Source of the DNA: a virus | Virus record (IMG/VR): IMGVR_UViG_3300032220_001749 | Coordinates: 1 to 28,373 of that record | Length of the DNA: 28,373 nucleotides | Reading direction: 5' to 3' (one strand) | In this document: positions 1 through 7,876 of the stretch, in pieces | How positions within the stretch are numbered: position 1 is the stretch's first letter | Layout of the letters: every line of letters starts with the position of its first letter | Made by a program: the position numbers and the translations under genes | The notes under the pieces: model-generated | The model's input: only the letters and a program-made list of their open reading frames with translations | Database searches by the model: none | What the model was told of the DNA's origin: nothing

Positions 1-870
1 CCTGTTATTTCAGCAAATATGGATACTGTCACCGCTGGCGATATGGCTCATGCTATGTCAGAAGGTGGAGCTATTGGAGCTATCCATAGATTTATGGACG
101 TAAATCAGAACGTTCGTGAGTTTGAGTTCGTCCGTGGCAAGTCCAATCCATGTTTTGTTTCTATTGGCGTTAACGAAGAAAGCAAGGATAGAGCAGTAGC
201 ACTATATGATGCTGGTGCCCGTAATTTCGTTATTGATATCGCTCATGGTCATTCCCGTATGATGCGAGATATGACTACTTGGCTTCGTAACAAATATTCT
301 GATGTTTATATTATGGCTGGCAATGTAGCTACGGGTCAGGCAGTAATGGATCTTGTTTCATGGGGAGCTAATGCCGTTAAGGTTGGCATTGGTCCCGGCA
401 ATGTTTGCACCACAAAGAATGTTACTGGCGTCACCGTTCCGCAGTTTAGTGCTGTCAAGGAATGTGCTAACGTTGTCTATGCTATGAATAGCAAACCTCT
501 TATCGTAGCTGACGGTGGTATCACCGAGATTGGTGATATTGCCAAGGCTCTTGGTGCGGGTGCCGATCTTGTCATGTGTGGCAGACTGTTCGCAAGCTGC
601 CGTGAGGCTCCAGGTGAGCGTGTAGGTGGCAAGAAGGTTTATCGTGGTATGGCAAGCCGTGATGCAATGTCAACCATTCGTAATGTTTCTTCTCTTCCTA
701 CCGCAGAAGGTATTTCTACTCTTATTGATGCAAGTGAGCAAAGTGCATCTGATGTTGTTAATCAGATTAAGGGAGGTCTGCAAAGTTCTTTCTCTTATTC
801 AAATGCTCGTAATCTTGAAGAATTCCATCTTAATGCTAAGTTTGGAATTCGTCATACTCAAATGAAGTAA
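1..870 (+). CDS. GMP reductase / IMP dehydrogenase family enzyme (5' end outside window)
   Basis: The frame is open from base 1 ([10 protein letters not shown]), so the N-terminus lies upstream and the first ATG at 19 is internal. This is a TIM-barrel purine enzyme. The catalytic-cysteine loop [11 protein letters not shown] is present with its Cys codon at 406-408, followed by the phosphate-binding ADGGI and [10 protein letters not shown] segments. The start ANMDTV, the lack of CBS domains after it, and a flap (TAEGIST) without the IMPDH Arg-Tyr pair favour GMP reductase (GMP to IMP, NADPH) over IMP dehydrogenase; that choice is an inference. The C-terminal AKFGIRHT tail, however, is IMPDH-like. 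It is GC-richer than the glycan island and sits 6 bases before the nuclease gene, which suggests a nucleotide/DNA metabolism block. In a phage it would shift the purine nucleotide pool. Confidence 0.85.
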   Translation, partial: PVISANMDTVTAGDMAHAMSEGGAIGAIHRFMDVNQNVREFEFVRGKSNPCFVSIGVNEESKDRAVALYDAGARNFVIDIAHGHSRMMRDMTTWLRNKYSDVYIMAGNVATGQAVMDLVSWGANAVKVGIGPGNVCTTKNVTGVTVPQFSAVKECANVVYAMNSKPLIVADGGITEIGDIAKALGAGADLVMCGRLFASCREAPGERVGGKKVYRGMASRDAMSTIRNVSSLPTAEGISTLIDASEQSASDVVNQIKGGLQSSFSYSNARNLEEFHLNAKFGIRHTQMK

Positions 871-876
871 TATATA

Positions 877-1842
877 ATGACCAAATTTCAACTACCACTA
901 TTTGAAGATCCAACAACCCTACCAACCGGAAAAAATCACGTCTCATATTCGGAGATTTCCGACTGGATGGATTGTTCTTATCGTCACCGACTTAAGCATA
1001 TTGAGAAGATCAATATGGGTAAGCCAAGTATTCATACGGAATATGGTCAGGTAATCCACGACGTTCTTGAGAATTATATTCTTGGTAAGCACGAGCTTAA
1101 TGATGAAACGATTGCTACTGCTACAGATGCTTTTCAAAAGCTATGTGGCGAACTGAAAGAAAAGCACAATATCAACGTTTCTGATAAAGATATCAAAGAC
1201 TTTTCCGCTTCTATTCCAGAGATTGTTAATTCTGTTCCTGCTTTCTTGGACGAAACGTTCCCTGGTTGGACCGGGTTCGCAGCCGAGCACGCTCTATATG
1301 AAAGCGTAGCGGGACAGACTAATAAGTGGTTCAAAGGATTTATTGATACGGTTATTAGAATTCCAAAGAATTCTCGTAAGGGCAAAAAGACTTCTGCGCC
1401 AGAAGATAATGAAGGCGCAACGGTTATGCGTCTTTCAGAACTTGTTAAGCAAGTTAAGCCAGGAGAAGAAAATCAAGAGTTTGGCGATGGCTATGAGTTT
1501 TGGATCATTGACTGGAAGACTACTTCATGGGGCTGGGATGCCATGAAGAAGAGAGATTTCCAGAAGCAACTACAGCTTGTATTCTATAAGCATTATTTTT
1601 GTCGTTTGCTTAATCTACGTCTTGATCAAGTTAAGTGCGGATTTGTATTGCTTAAGAGAACACCTCGTAAGACCGATAATAGTCGTTGTGAGCTTGTAAC
1701 AGTAAGCGTCGGACCAAAGACCGAGACAAAGGCTCTTGAAGTATTGAATAATATGATCAATCAAGTGTCCAGCGGTCGAGCTATCAAAAACCGCAATAGT
1801 TGTAGGTTTTGCGACTATAATGGAACAGAACATTGCACTTGA
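877..1842 (+). CDS. RecB/Cas4-like PD-(D/E)XK nuclease with Fe-S cysteines
   Basis: This 321-aa protein carries the PD-(D/E)XK exonuclease motifs in order: SYSEISDW with Cys33, GQVIH (His61), GFIDT (Asp157), IDWKT (Asp212, Lys214) and QLQLVFY (Gln231/Gln233, Tyr237). Cys33 plus Cys309, Cys312 and Cys320 in the C-terminal CRFCDYNGTEHC segment match the four-cysteine iron-sulfur cluster of AddB- and Cas4-type nucleases. It is expected to be a metal-dependent DNA exonuclease in phage recombination, repair or host DNA breakdown. No cas1, cas2 or repeat array is nearby, so a CRISPR role is not supported. The N-terminus contains QLPLF at residues 5-9, which matches the bacterial sliding-clamp binding pentapeptide. 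It ends just before a terminator, so it closes the left transcription unit. Confidence 0.88.
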   Translation: MTKFQLPLFEDPTTLPTGKNHVSYSEISDWMDCSYRHRLKHIEKINMGKPSIHTEYGQVIHDVLENYILGKHELNDETIATATDAFQKLCGELKEKHNINVSDKDIKDFSASIPEIVNSVPAFLDETFPGWTGFAAEHALYESVAGQTNKWFKGFIDTVIRIPKNSRKGKKTSAPEDNEGATVMRLSELVKQVKPGEENQEFGDGYEFWIIDWKTTSWGWDAMKKRDFQKQLQLVFYKHYFCRLLNLRLDQVKCGFVLLKRTPRKTDNSRCELVTVSVGPKTETKALEVLNNMINQVSSGRAIKNRNSCRFCDYNGTEHCT

Positions 1843-1874
1843 GTTAAACCAAAAAAACCGGCGTGAGATAAACT

Positions 1875-1906
1875 ATCCTGTGAGCTGTATAGCCACAGGA
1901 TTTTTT
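1875..1906 (+). terminator. Rho-independent terminator
   Basis: ATCCTGTG (1875-1882) pairs perfectly with CACAGGAT (1894-1901). Past a single bulged A, GCT (1884-1886) pairs with AGC (1891-1893) around a GTAT tetraloop. Six T follow (1901-1906, the first shared with the stem). It lies 33 bases after the nuclease stop codon and separates that unit from the glycan island. Confidence 0.88.
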
Positions 1907-1987
1907 ATGATTATATTAAACATATTGGTTCTAATGGTCGTTATAGCTGTATTTGTAATGACATTAAGATTAGGAAATAAACAATAA
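1907..1987 (+). CDS. Possible 26-aa single-span membrane peptide
   Basis: An ATG directly after the terminator T-run opens a 26-codon frame. The product is almost entirely hydrophobic (Ile, Leu, Val, Met) up to a short basic tail, Arg-Leu-Gly-Asn-Lys-Gln, as in a minimal transmembrane peptide. The only Shine-Dalgarno-like sequence is AGGA (1897-1900), which lies inside the terminator stem, so translation would depend on how that hairpin folds. No family is recognised. It may be a chance frame in AT-rich DNA. Confidence 0.3.
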   Translation: MIILNILVLMVVIAVFVMTLRLGNKQ

Positions 1988-1995
1988 AATAACAA

Positions 1996-2157
1996 ATGAA
2001 ACATTTAGAAGATAACAATTTTGGATACTTTGAGCATATGAAGAAAGCTATATCATATGCTAAACGTTGTTTTATTGTTATGATTAAGTTGCTAATACAC
2101 GCTATATATCCGGATATATTTCAAGATACTGGATGGAAAGATTTAGGTAAAAGATGA
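1996..2157 (+). CDS. Small protein resembling the DUF6356 type
   Basis: This 53-aa frame runs from ATG at 1996 to a TGA that overlaps the next ATG in an ATGA junction. The middle, YFEHMKKAISYAKRC followed by a hydrophobic stretch and HAIYPDIF, has the layout of short bacterial and phage proteins of the DUF6356 type: an aromatic-x-H segment, an amphipathic/hydrophobic helix and a HAxxP turn. Function is unknown; the hydrophobic helix suggests membrane contact. The stop/start overlap with the methyltransferase gene is the main evidence that it is translated. The family assignment rests on pattern memory and is moderate. Confidence 0.6.
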   Translation: MKHLEDNNFGYFEHMKKAISYAKRCFIVMIKLLIHAIYPDIFQDTGWKDLGKR

Positions 2158-2669
2158 ACATAACGTTTCGCACTCTATTAAAAGAGATTGGTGTTCCTGT
2201 AAATGGAATAATACACGTAGGAACAAATCTTGGTGAGCAAGCAAGAATATATTACGATAATCAAGTTAATCACGTATTGTGGTTAGATCGTAATCGTAGT
2301 AATCTTTCAGAACTCTATAATAAAACCAAGCAATATCCTTTACGTCAACAATATGTTACCGAAACGTTTCTTGATAAAGACGTAAAAGATGTTTCAAAAA
2401 CGTTTGATAATTTTCAAAAAGAAAATATCGCTCGTTTGCCAATTGAATATTATGACACCCTTATCATCGATGTAGATGATGGTAGTGAATTTAAAGTATT
2501 AGCAGGATTTGAAAATAATCTACGGCGCTCACCTGCATTTATTAAAAGAGTTCTTACGAAGGTGAGAGGAACGGGCGATATGGACAAGTATCTGTCCCAG
2601 TTTGGTTTTAAACAATCCCTAAGCTCTCTTAATGAGATAAGCTGGGGTGATGCATTATACACAAGGTGA
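2154..2669 (+). CDS. FkbM-like methyltransferase, short and divergent
   Basis: This 171-aa protein begins the glycan island. GIIHVGTNLGEQ (residues 18-29) is the Rossmann glycine-rich SAM loop and WLDRN (43-47) the acidic end of strand 2. IIDVDDGSEFKVLAGF is the FkbM pattern around the fourth strand, where family members usually show D-V-E-G-x-E. FkbM enzymes O-methylate sugars or polyketides. At 171 residues it is shorter than typical FkbM proteins (about 200-250), and the D-V-D-D-G-S variant departs from the usual acidic motif, so its activity is less certain than its fold. It is joined to the preceding small gene by an ATGA overlap. Confidence 0.7.
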   Translation: MNITFRTLLKEIGVPVNGIIHVGTNLGEQARIYYDNQVNHVLWLDRNRSNLSELYNKTKQYPLRQQYVTETFLDKDVKDVSKTFDNFQKENIARLPIEYYDTLIIDVDDGSEFKVLAGFENNLRRSPAFIKRVLTKVRGTGDMDKYLSQFGFKQSLSSLNEISWGDALYTR

Positions 2670-2676
2670 TTGATAT

Positions 2677-3681
2677 ATGAAAATAAGCGCATACTGCACT
2701 ACTCGAAACTGTGATGAAATGGAATATCCATACTTGGAGTCCATCCGTAGTCATTTAGCATTTGCAGATGAAGTCGTTGTTTATGATACCAGCAATGGTA
2801 AAGATAAGACATTATCAATCTTAAACGCATTGGCTGTTCAAGAACCAAAACTAAAAGTCGTTCATAGCGATAAGATTGATTGGGATGCTCCTAATCATGG
2901 AGTATTTGATGGACAGACAAAGACTTTATCAAGAAAACAATGCACAGGAGATATTCTCTGGCAATTTGATGTAGACGAGATTGTTCATGAAAATCACATA
3001 TCACTAATCAGACCATTAGCTGAAACGTTCATGAAGCAAAATGGTTTTAATCTTATGGCGCTTCCTGTTGTTGATTATTGGGGCAGGGATGGTAAAGCTC
3101 GATTAGATGTAACTGTGTGGAAGTGGCGTTTATCTAAAAATAATCCTGATATTATTCATGGCATTCCAACTCAACTACGCAAATATGAGAATGGATTATT
3201 ATATGCACGTCAGGGAACAGATGGTTGTGATTATATCTCAGCAACTAGTGGCAATGTAATACCATGTGTAGGATATCTTCCGCCTGGATTTGACCAAATG
3301 AAACAAGCTGCTGTTCGTGATGAAAAGCTTGTTGCAAAAGCAGAAAAGTTTTTGAATGAAGTATTATCTCAGTTACCTGGCGTCCATCACTATTCTTGGT
3401 TTAACATTGAACGCAAGATAAGAAACTTCAGAACGTTCTGGAATGCTTCTTGGAAGAGTTTATATAACGAAGAAAGAGACGAGCGTAGTAATCCATTTTT
3501 CCCTGGACTTACATGGTCAGAAATAACAGACGATATGAACAAGCAAAAGGCTATGGAACTTGAAAATGGCACAGGTGGTCATGTGTTTCATCATCCTTGG
3601 GATGGAAGCAGGAATAACTCATATAGGGTTGAAATGGGGCATCCAAACATAGTAAAAGAATGGATTGAGGCTAACAAATGA
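2677..3681 (+). CDS. Glycosyltransferase family 2-like
   Basis: The 334-aa product has a GT-A start (KISAYCTTRNCDEMEYPYLESIR). The donor-binding motif is WQFDVDEI, with Asp98-x-Asp100-Glu101 as the metal/nucleotide-sugar site. The region from 70 to 100 (GQTKTLSRKQ...GDILW) is the usual helix before the DxD motif. It should transfer a sugar from a nucleotide donor onto a glycan or protein; donor and acceptor cannot be read from the sequence. There is no signal peptide or membrane span, so a cytoplasmic enzyme is expected. It overlaps the following dehydrogenase by four bases (ATGA at 3678-3681). Confidence 0.85.
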   Translation: MKISAYCTTRNCDEMEYPYLESIRSHLAFADEVVVYDTSNGKDKTLSILNALAVQEPKLKVVHSDKIDWDAPNHGVFDGQTKTLSRKQCTGDILWQFDVDEIVHENHISLIRPLAETFMKQNGFNLMALPVVDYWGRDGKARLDVTVWKWRLSKNNPDIIHGIPTQLRKYENGLLYARQGTDGCDYISATSGNVIPCVGYLPPGFDQMKQAAVRDEKLVAKAEKFLNEVLSQLPGVHHYSWFNIERKIRNFRTFWNASWKSLYNEERDERSNPFFPGLTWSEITDDMNKQKAMELENGTGGHVFHHPWDGSRNNSYRVEMGHPNIVKEWIEANK

Positions 3682-4517
3682 ATATATCTGTCATAGGAAA
3701 TGGTTTTGTCGGTGGTGCCGTTGCAAATGGTTTCAAACATAGAAAACCTTTAATATACGATGTTGATCCATCTCGTTCGAATTGCTCGTTAAATCAAGCT
3801 TTGGATGCAAATTACATATTCATATGTTTGCCCACACCTATGACTCATGTGGAGGGTGGTCGAGCAAATCTTTCAATATTGTTTAATTTTTTTGAGAACA
3901 TAAAAGCTTTGCAAATTAAAGGAATATTTGTTATCAAATCTACAGTTCCTGTTGGGACAACAAAGAAATTAGCCGAAACATATCCGACATTTAAATTTGT
4001 TCACAATCCAGAGTTCTTAACTGCGGCAAATGCCAATAGCGATTTTATAAATGCAGATCGCACAGTTCTAGGCGGTTCAGAAGACGATGTAAATCACGTG
4101 GCTATACTATACCAAACAGATTTCAAAAATATCCCTATCCTTCGAATGAAGTCTGACGAATCAGAATTGGTCAAATATACTGCAAATTGCTTCTTGGCAA
4201 TGAAGGTTATGTTTTTCAATGAAATAAAGCTTCTAACAGAAGATATTAATGCTGATTATGGTAAAGTTATTGATGGAGTTTCTAGTGATATCAGAATAGG
4301 CAGAGCTCATACTCGAGTTCCTGGACCAGATGGAGACTATGGGTTTGGTGGTACATGTTTTCCAAAAGATATCAATGCATTTATAAACGTTATTAAAGAT
4401 ATCAATGGAAATGCCGGAACAGATATTTTTGAAGCTGTCTGGAAACGAAATAAAGAAGTGCGTAAATATTGGGATTGGGCTAACAGTAAATCTGCTGTGT
4501 TAAAGGATATAGAATGA
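3678..4517 (+). CDS. UDP-glucose/GDP-mannose dehydrogenase family, lacking the C-terminal domain
   Basis: This enzyme class oxidises the C6 hydroxyl of a nucleotide sugar to a uronate with two NAD+. The NAD-binding GNGFVG is at residues 7-12, CLPTPM at 50-55, KSTVPVGTT at 87-95, NPEF at 110-113, the central-helix FLAMK with Lys176, and the catalytic Cys227 in GFGGTCFPKD. The protein ends at 279 aa, about 50 residues after the catalytic Cys, whereas family members are typically about 390-450 aa with a C-terminal nucleotide-sugar-binding domain. That domain is absent here, and the downstream gene starts in an ATGA overlap, so this is not an assembly end. Catalytic residues are intact, so a compact active enzyme is possible. 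Confidence 0.88.
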   Translation: MNISVIGNGFVGGAVANGFKHRKPLIYDVDPSRSNCSLNQALDANYIFICLPTPMTHVEGGRANLSILFNFFENIKALQIKGIFVIKSTVPVGTTKKLAETYPTFKFVHNPEFLTAANANSDFINADRTVLGGSEDDVNHVAILYQTDFKNIPILRMKSDESELVKYTANCFLAMKVMFFNEIKLLTEDINADYGKVIDGVSSDIRIGRAHTRVPGPDGDYGFGGTCFPKDINAFINVIKDINGNAGTDIFEAVWKRNKEVRKYWDWANSKSAVLKDIE

Positions 4518-5365
4518 AAATAGTAACAAATGACTACGGCTGTGGTACTTCAAGTTCAATACTTGATTACAATACGGATAACGTTATTGTAGTGTCCGAA
4601 CAAAATCACAAACACCTATTTGATATTCGTGGAGAGGACTTGTTATTTATTGGGCATGACTTCTTAATGTATCTTTGGGATAGCCCCCTCTATCGCTCTC
4701 ATTGGAAAAACTACAAAGGAAATAAGCACATATATTGTTTCGAAAAAATAGATTGCATAGTTCCAGAATGGCAGAAAAAAAGTCATTATAGCCTTTCCTT
4801 GTGTCAACAGTTTACGAATAGCTTCTATGCCAGCGACGAACAAGATTGCCGCAAGTATGGGATTAAATGGTTGCCTCAATGGGCATCCAGAAGGTTCTAT
4901 GACGAGCGTATGCAGCCGATCCAAGAAAATCGTATAACGTTTAGCGGACAAGCTGGATCTATAGGTTATGAAAAACGAGATGAACTTATGTCGCTTATAG
5001 GAAATGATCCGGATCTTAAAGATAAGTTTTACGTAAGCAATAAGGGCAGAACAAAGAGTTGGGATGATTACATTACCAACTTCTTAAATCATAAAGTAAT
5101 ATTAGCACCATTTGGAAATTTCAAAGGCTTTAATACAAGAACATACGAGGCTCTTACCTCTGGTCGTGTATTGCTTCAGCAGGTCGATAGCGAATATGAG
5201 TGGCATAGTGAATCCATCAGAAAGTTTAAGAATGTAATATTGTTCGAAACATTTGATGAACTTAAACAAACCCTAATGGCTGCTGATCTAGATACATTTC
5301 TTGAGAAAGAACCAATAACTCAATTTGAAGAGAATAATTTTATACAAAGGATGAACAGTATATGA
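4514..5365 (+). CDS. GT-B glycosyltransferase, CgeB-like
   Basis: The 283-aa protein has the C-terminal GT-B signature FNTRTYEALTSGRVLLQ (206-222), the nucleotide-sugar-binding loop of the CgeB/GT4-like group. A Rossmann-like ITFSGQAG strand (141-148) begins the second domain. The N-terminal domain (1-120) is short and lacks an obvious acceptor motif. It is most likely a cytoplasmic glycosyltransferase acting on the same glycan as its neighbours; the substrate is unknown. ATGA overlaps at both ends imply coupled translation with the dehydrogenase before it and the methyltransferase after it. Confidence 0.7.
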   Translation: MKIVTNDYGCGTSSSILDYNTDNVIVVSEQNHKHLFDIRGEDLLFIGHDFLMYLWDSPLYRSHWKNYKGNKHIYCFEKIDCIVPEWQKKSHYSLSLCQQFTNSFYASDEQDCRKYGIKWLPQWASRRFYDERMQPIQENRITFSGQAGSIGYEKRDELMSLIGNDPDLKDKFYVSNKGRTKSWDDYITNFLNHKVILAPFGNFKGFNTRTYEALTSGRVLLQQVDSEYEWHSESIRKFKNVILFETFDELKQTLMAADLDTFLEKEPITQFEENNFIQRMNSI

Positions 5366-6090
5366 ACGAGCAATCATTTTCAATTGGCAATATGCCTTGG
5401 AGCACCGAAGAATTCACCAAACTATTAGAAGAGTTTTATTATTTATATCAAAGAAGACCTATTCGAGATAATGATGGTGGACAACTTGCGGTGCAACTTT
5501 TCTATTCGTGGTTTGTTGCAAAGAAACTCCAGCCGAAGGTTATAATTGAAATTGGAGTTTGGAAAGGGCAAGGAACCTGGGCTTTTGAACAAGCTTGTCC
5601 TGATGCACAGTTGGTGTGTTTAGATCCTTATCCAAAATATTTCAATGGATATGTTTCTAAGAAAGCAATATATCTACATCAAGATTTTAATACTATTAAC
5701 TGGGAAAAAGTCGATAAAGAAAGTGCGTTATGTTTTTTTGATGATCATCAAGATGCTGTGAGTAGATTGAAGGTCTGTAAAAAATGGAACTATAAACACG
5801 TAATGTTTGAAGACAACTATCCTCCCGGTCAAGGAGATTGCAGAAGTCTCAAAAAGCTGTTTGAAACAAACAATCCAGAAGAAGATTTAGATCGCAAAGA
5901 ATTGTTGTCTTACATAAAAGTCTATCAAGAAATGCCTCCAATATATGACATCGAAACAAATCGTTGGGGACTTGATTGGAAAACTTATCGCTCAAATGTT
6001 CCTGTTTTAACAGAAATTAAAGCCCCATGGCAGAATCAATATAAAGAAGATATGCGGCAATATACATGGATAAATTACGTAGAGTTATGA
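5362..6090 (+). CDS. Class I SAM-dependent methyltransferase-like protein
   Basis: In this 242-aa protein IIEIGVWKGQGTW (61-73) is a glycine-rich SAM loop, VCLDPY (85-90) the acidic strand-2 end, and CFFDDHQD (124-131) the strand-4 acidic loop. An FDDHQD motif at that site is reminiscent of the cephalosporin-hydroxylase/CmcI-like and Methyltransf_24 groups, where Asp-Asp-His residues hold a metal. A metal-dependent sugar O-methyltransferase is a reasonable but unproven guess. The N-terminal 50 residues look like a helical cap. It overlaps the upstream gene by ATGA and is followed after one base by the next ATG. Confidence 0.65.
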   Translation: MNEQSFSIGNMPWSTEEFTKLLEEFYYLYQRRPIRDNDGGQLAVQLFYSWFVAKKLQPKVIIEIGVWKGQGTWAFEQACPDAQLVCLDPYPKYFNGYVSKKAIYLHQDFNTINWEKVDKESALCFFDDHQDAVSRLKVCKKWNYKHVMFEDNYPPGQGDCRSLKKLFETNNPEEDLDRKELLSYIKVYQEMPPIYDIETNRWGLDWKTYRSNVPVLTEIKAPWQNQYKEDMRQYTWINYVEL

Positions 6091-6091
6091 T

Positions 6092-6940
6092 ATGAAAAAA
6101 AATATACCGGTAATATTCTTTCATCTTGGAGAACAAGATTATTTTCATTCTGCACTTTATTTGGCAGCTAAAAAAAATGAAGTTATTGTAATTGGCAATC
6201 AATCGACTGCTTTCGCAAAACAGCATCCGGACGTTGTATTTGTAGATCATATGGAATACAGAGATGGTACTGATGATTTTTCTAAAACGTATCAGCATAT
6301 GCATATGAGTGGTGCTGAAATGCAACTCATATGTTATGTCAGATGGATCATAGTTCAAAATCTCTGTAAAAAAAGAAATATCGAGCGTTTTTTCTACGCA
6401 GACTCTGATTTGGCAATATTGTCAAATCTAACAGATGTTTTTTATGCCAACATTAACAGCAATTTTGCCCTCATGACACAATCACACCAGCCGACGCATA
6501 GACTGGTGGCTAGTGCTCATAGTTCATATTGGCATATCAATACATTAAATGCATTCTGCAAATTTATGTTTGATTCTTACAACAACCTAGAAATCAAATC
6601 GAAACTAGTTGAAAAATTTAAATGGCATCAGGAAACCAATAGACCCGGTGGCGTATGTGATATGACACAGTTATATTTATTTTCTCAACAAACTGCTCAC
6701 GTCTCTTTAACAAAAAGCAATAACAAATCATGTTTCGATGATAATGTAAATGCAGCCGAAAATTATGAGCCGGAAGAATATCATGTTGAACATGAAATGA
6801 AAAAAATATTGGTAAACAAAGACCAATTTTATTTTCTTAGTAACAAAGAAGGTCCAATATTAGCTCATGTAATTCATTGTCAGGGCGTAGCTAAAAATCT
6901 CTTGAATTCTATCTGGAAACACGTAAAAGGTTTCAAATGA
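6092..6940 (+). CDS. GT-A fold glycosyltransferase-like protein
   Basis: The 282-aa protein has an N-terminal strand/helix start (IPVIFFHLGEQ) and the donor-site motif FFYADSDLAIL with Asp104-x-Asp106, typical of GT-A enzymes that read a nucleotide sugar with a divalent metal. The preceding helix contains CYVRWIIVQNLC, the usual hydrophobic segment before DxD in GT8/GT32-like proteins. GGVCDMTQLYLF further on resembles the D-Q/D-x-T aspartate that many of these enzymes use in the active site. I cannot place it in one CAZy family. The ATGA overlap with the following GT8-like gene suggests the pair act in succession. Confidence 0.68.
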   Translation: MKKNIPVIFFHLGEQDYFHSALYLAAKKNEVIVIGNQSTAFAKQHPDVVFVDHMEYRDGTDDFSKTYQHMHMSGAEMQLICYVRWIIVQNLCKKRNIERFFYADSDLAILSNLTDVFYANINSNFALMTQSHQPTHRLVASAHSSYWHINTLNAFCKFMFDSYNNLEIKSKLVEKFKWHQETNRPGGVCDMTQLYLFSQQTAHVSLTKSNNKSCFDDNVNAAENYEPEEYHVEHEMKKILVNKDQFYFLSNKEGPILAHVIHCQGVAKNLLNSIWKHVKGFK

Positions 6941-7875
6941 AAAATCTATGTGCAATATCAGACTGTGACTACGCTGTTAAGCTGTTAACATTATTTGATT
7001 CCCTTAAGAACACACAGCAAAAAGCTTTTACTTTATATGTGTTGTGTTTGGATGAAAAGACAGAACAAATAGTTAACGCTCAACATGATGAACGCCTTAA
7101 AGCTTTATCTTTATTGGAAGTTGAAAACCAGGATTTCTTTTTGAAATACTGCAAAGAAACGATGCCTGCTTCCGTTGAGGCAGTTTCAAATGCTAGCAGT
7201 CAAAAGAAGGATCCTAAATACGTTCAATATTGCTGGGCATTAGCGCCTTATCTTTGTTGGTATGCAATCAACTGCCTACACTTGGACGACATAATGTATG
7301 TTGACTCAGACTTGTATTTTTATCGTGACATATCAGGGATATATGAAGAATTGGGCGATAAGAGTGTTGGCATTATCAGACACAGAATTAACTACATACC
7401 ATCAGTCGGAGAATACAACGTTGGTATAGTTTACTTTAAAAACGATTTGGTAGGAAAGTCTTGTTCTAAGCTCTGGAAAGATTTGTTGCTATATCCAAAT
7501 AATCCATATGCAAAAGAATATGGTCAATGCGGTGATCAAAAGTATCTTGAACTATTCCCTATGGCTTTTGGAAAAGATAACATATGCATAATCGATAAAG
7601 CAATTGGTCATCTGGCTCCATGGAGCGTTACATTTCACAAATACAAAGAAGATAAGATTATATGGGAGAATAGAGAGCAGGAATTATATTTCTTTCATTT
7701 TGCCCATTTTGTTCCAGATTTACAAAATAATACATATCGTTCATCATATAGAAATGAATGGGTTTGGGGAGTTCCAGAAAAAACATCGGATATGGTTAAG
7801 AGATTATACGATGAATATTTTGAAGCTACAAAAAACGTTATGTTCAGTAATAAAACTTTGATGGGGAAAAAATAA
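6937..7875 (+). CDS. GT8-like glycosyltransferase
   Basis: The 312-aa protein has an N-terminal AISDCDYAVKLLTLFDSL typical of GT8-type enzymes. IMYVDSDLYF carries the Asp123-x-Asp125 metal site, YNVGIVYFK (160-168) is the post-DxD strand, and CGDQKYLEL (198-206) is the active-site Asp-Gln helix. HFAHF near residue 250 fits the late histidine of the family's donor site. It should be a retaining cytoplasmic glycosyltransferase with unknown donor. It is one base away from the next glycosyltransferase and overlaps the previous one, so the three GT genes from 6092 to 8776 form a block. Confidence 0.78.
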   Translation: MKNLCAISDCDYAVKLLTLFDSLKNTQQKAFTLYVLCLDEKTEQIVNAQHDERLKALSLLEVENQDFFLKYCKETMPASVEAVSNASSQKKDPKYVQYCWALAPYLCWYAINCLHLDDIMYVDSDLYFYRDISGIYEELGDKSVGIIRHRINYIPSVGEYNVGIVYFKNDLVGKSCSKLWKDLLLYPNNPYAKEYGQCGDQKYLELFPMAFGKDNICIIDKAIGHLAPWSVTFHKYKEDKIIWENREQELYFFHFAHFVPDLQNNTYRSSYRNEWVWGVPEKTSDMVKRLYDEYFEATKNVMFSNKTLMGKK

Positions 7876-7876
7876 G

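Noticed and set aside
943-1385. Minus-strand open frames opposite the nuclease gene
   Set aside because: They have no recognisable protein features or ribosome binding sites and are shadows of a well-supported + strand gene; the same holds for all other minus-strand frames here.
877-1842. Cas4 of a CRISPR system
   Set aside because: The nuclease motifs and four cysteines fit, but there is no cas1, cas2, effector or repeat-spacer array in the window, and such nucleases are common stand-alone phage genes.
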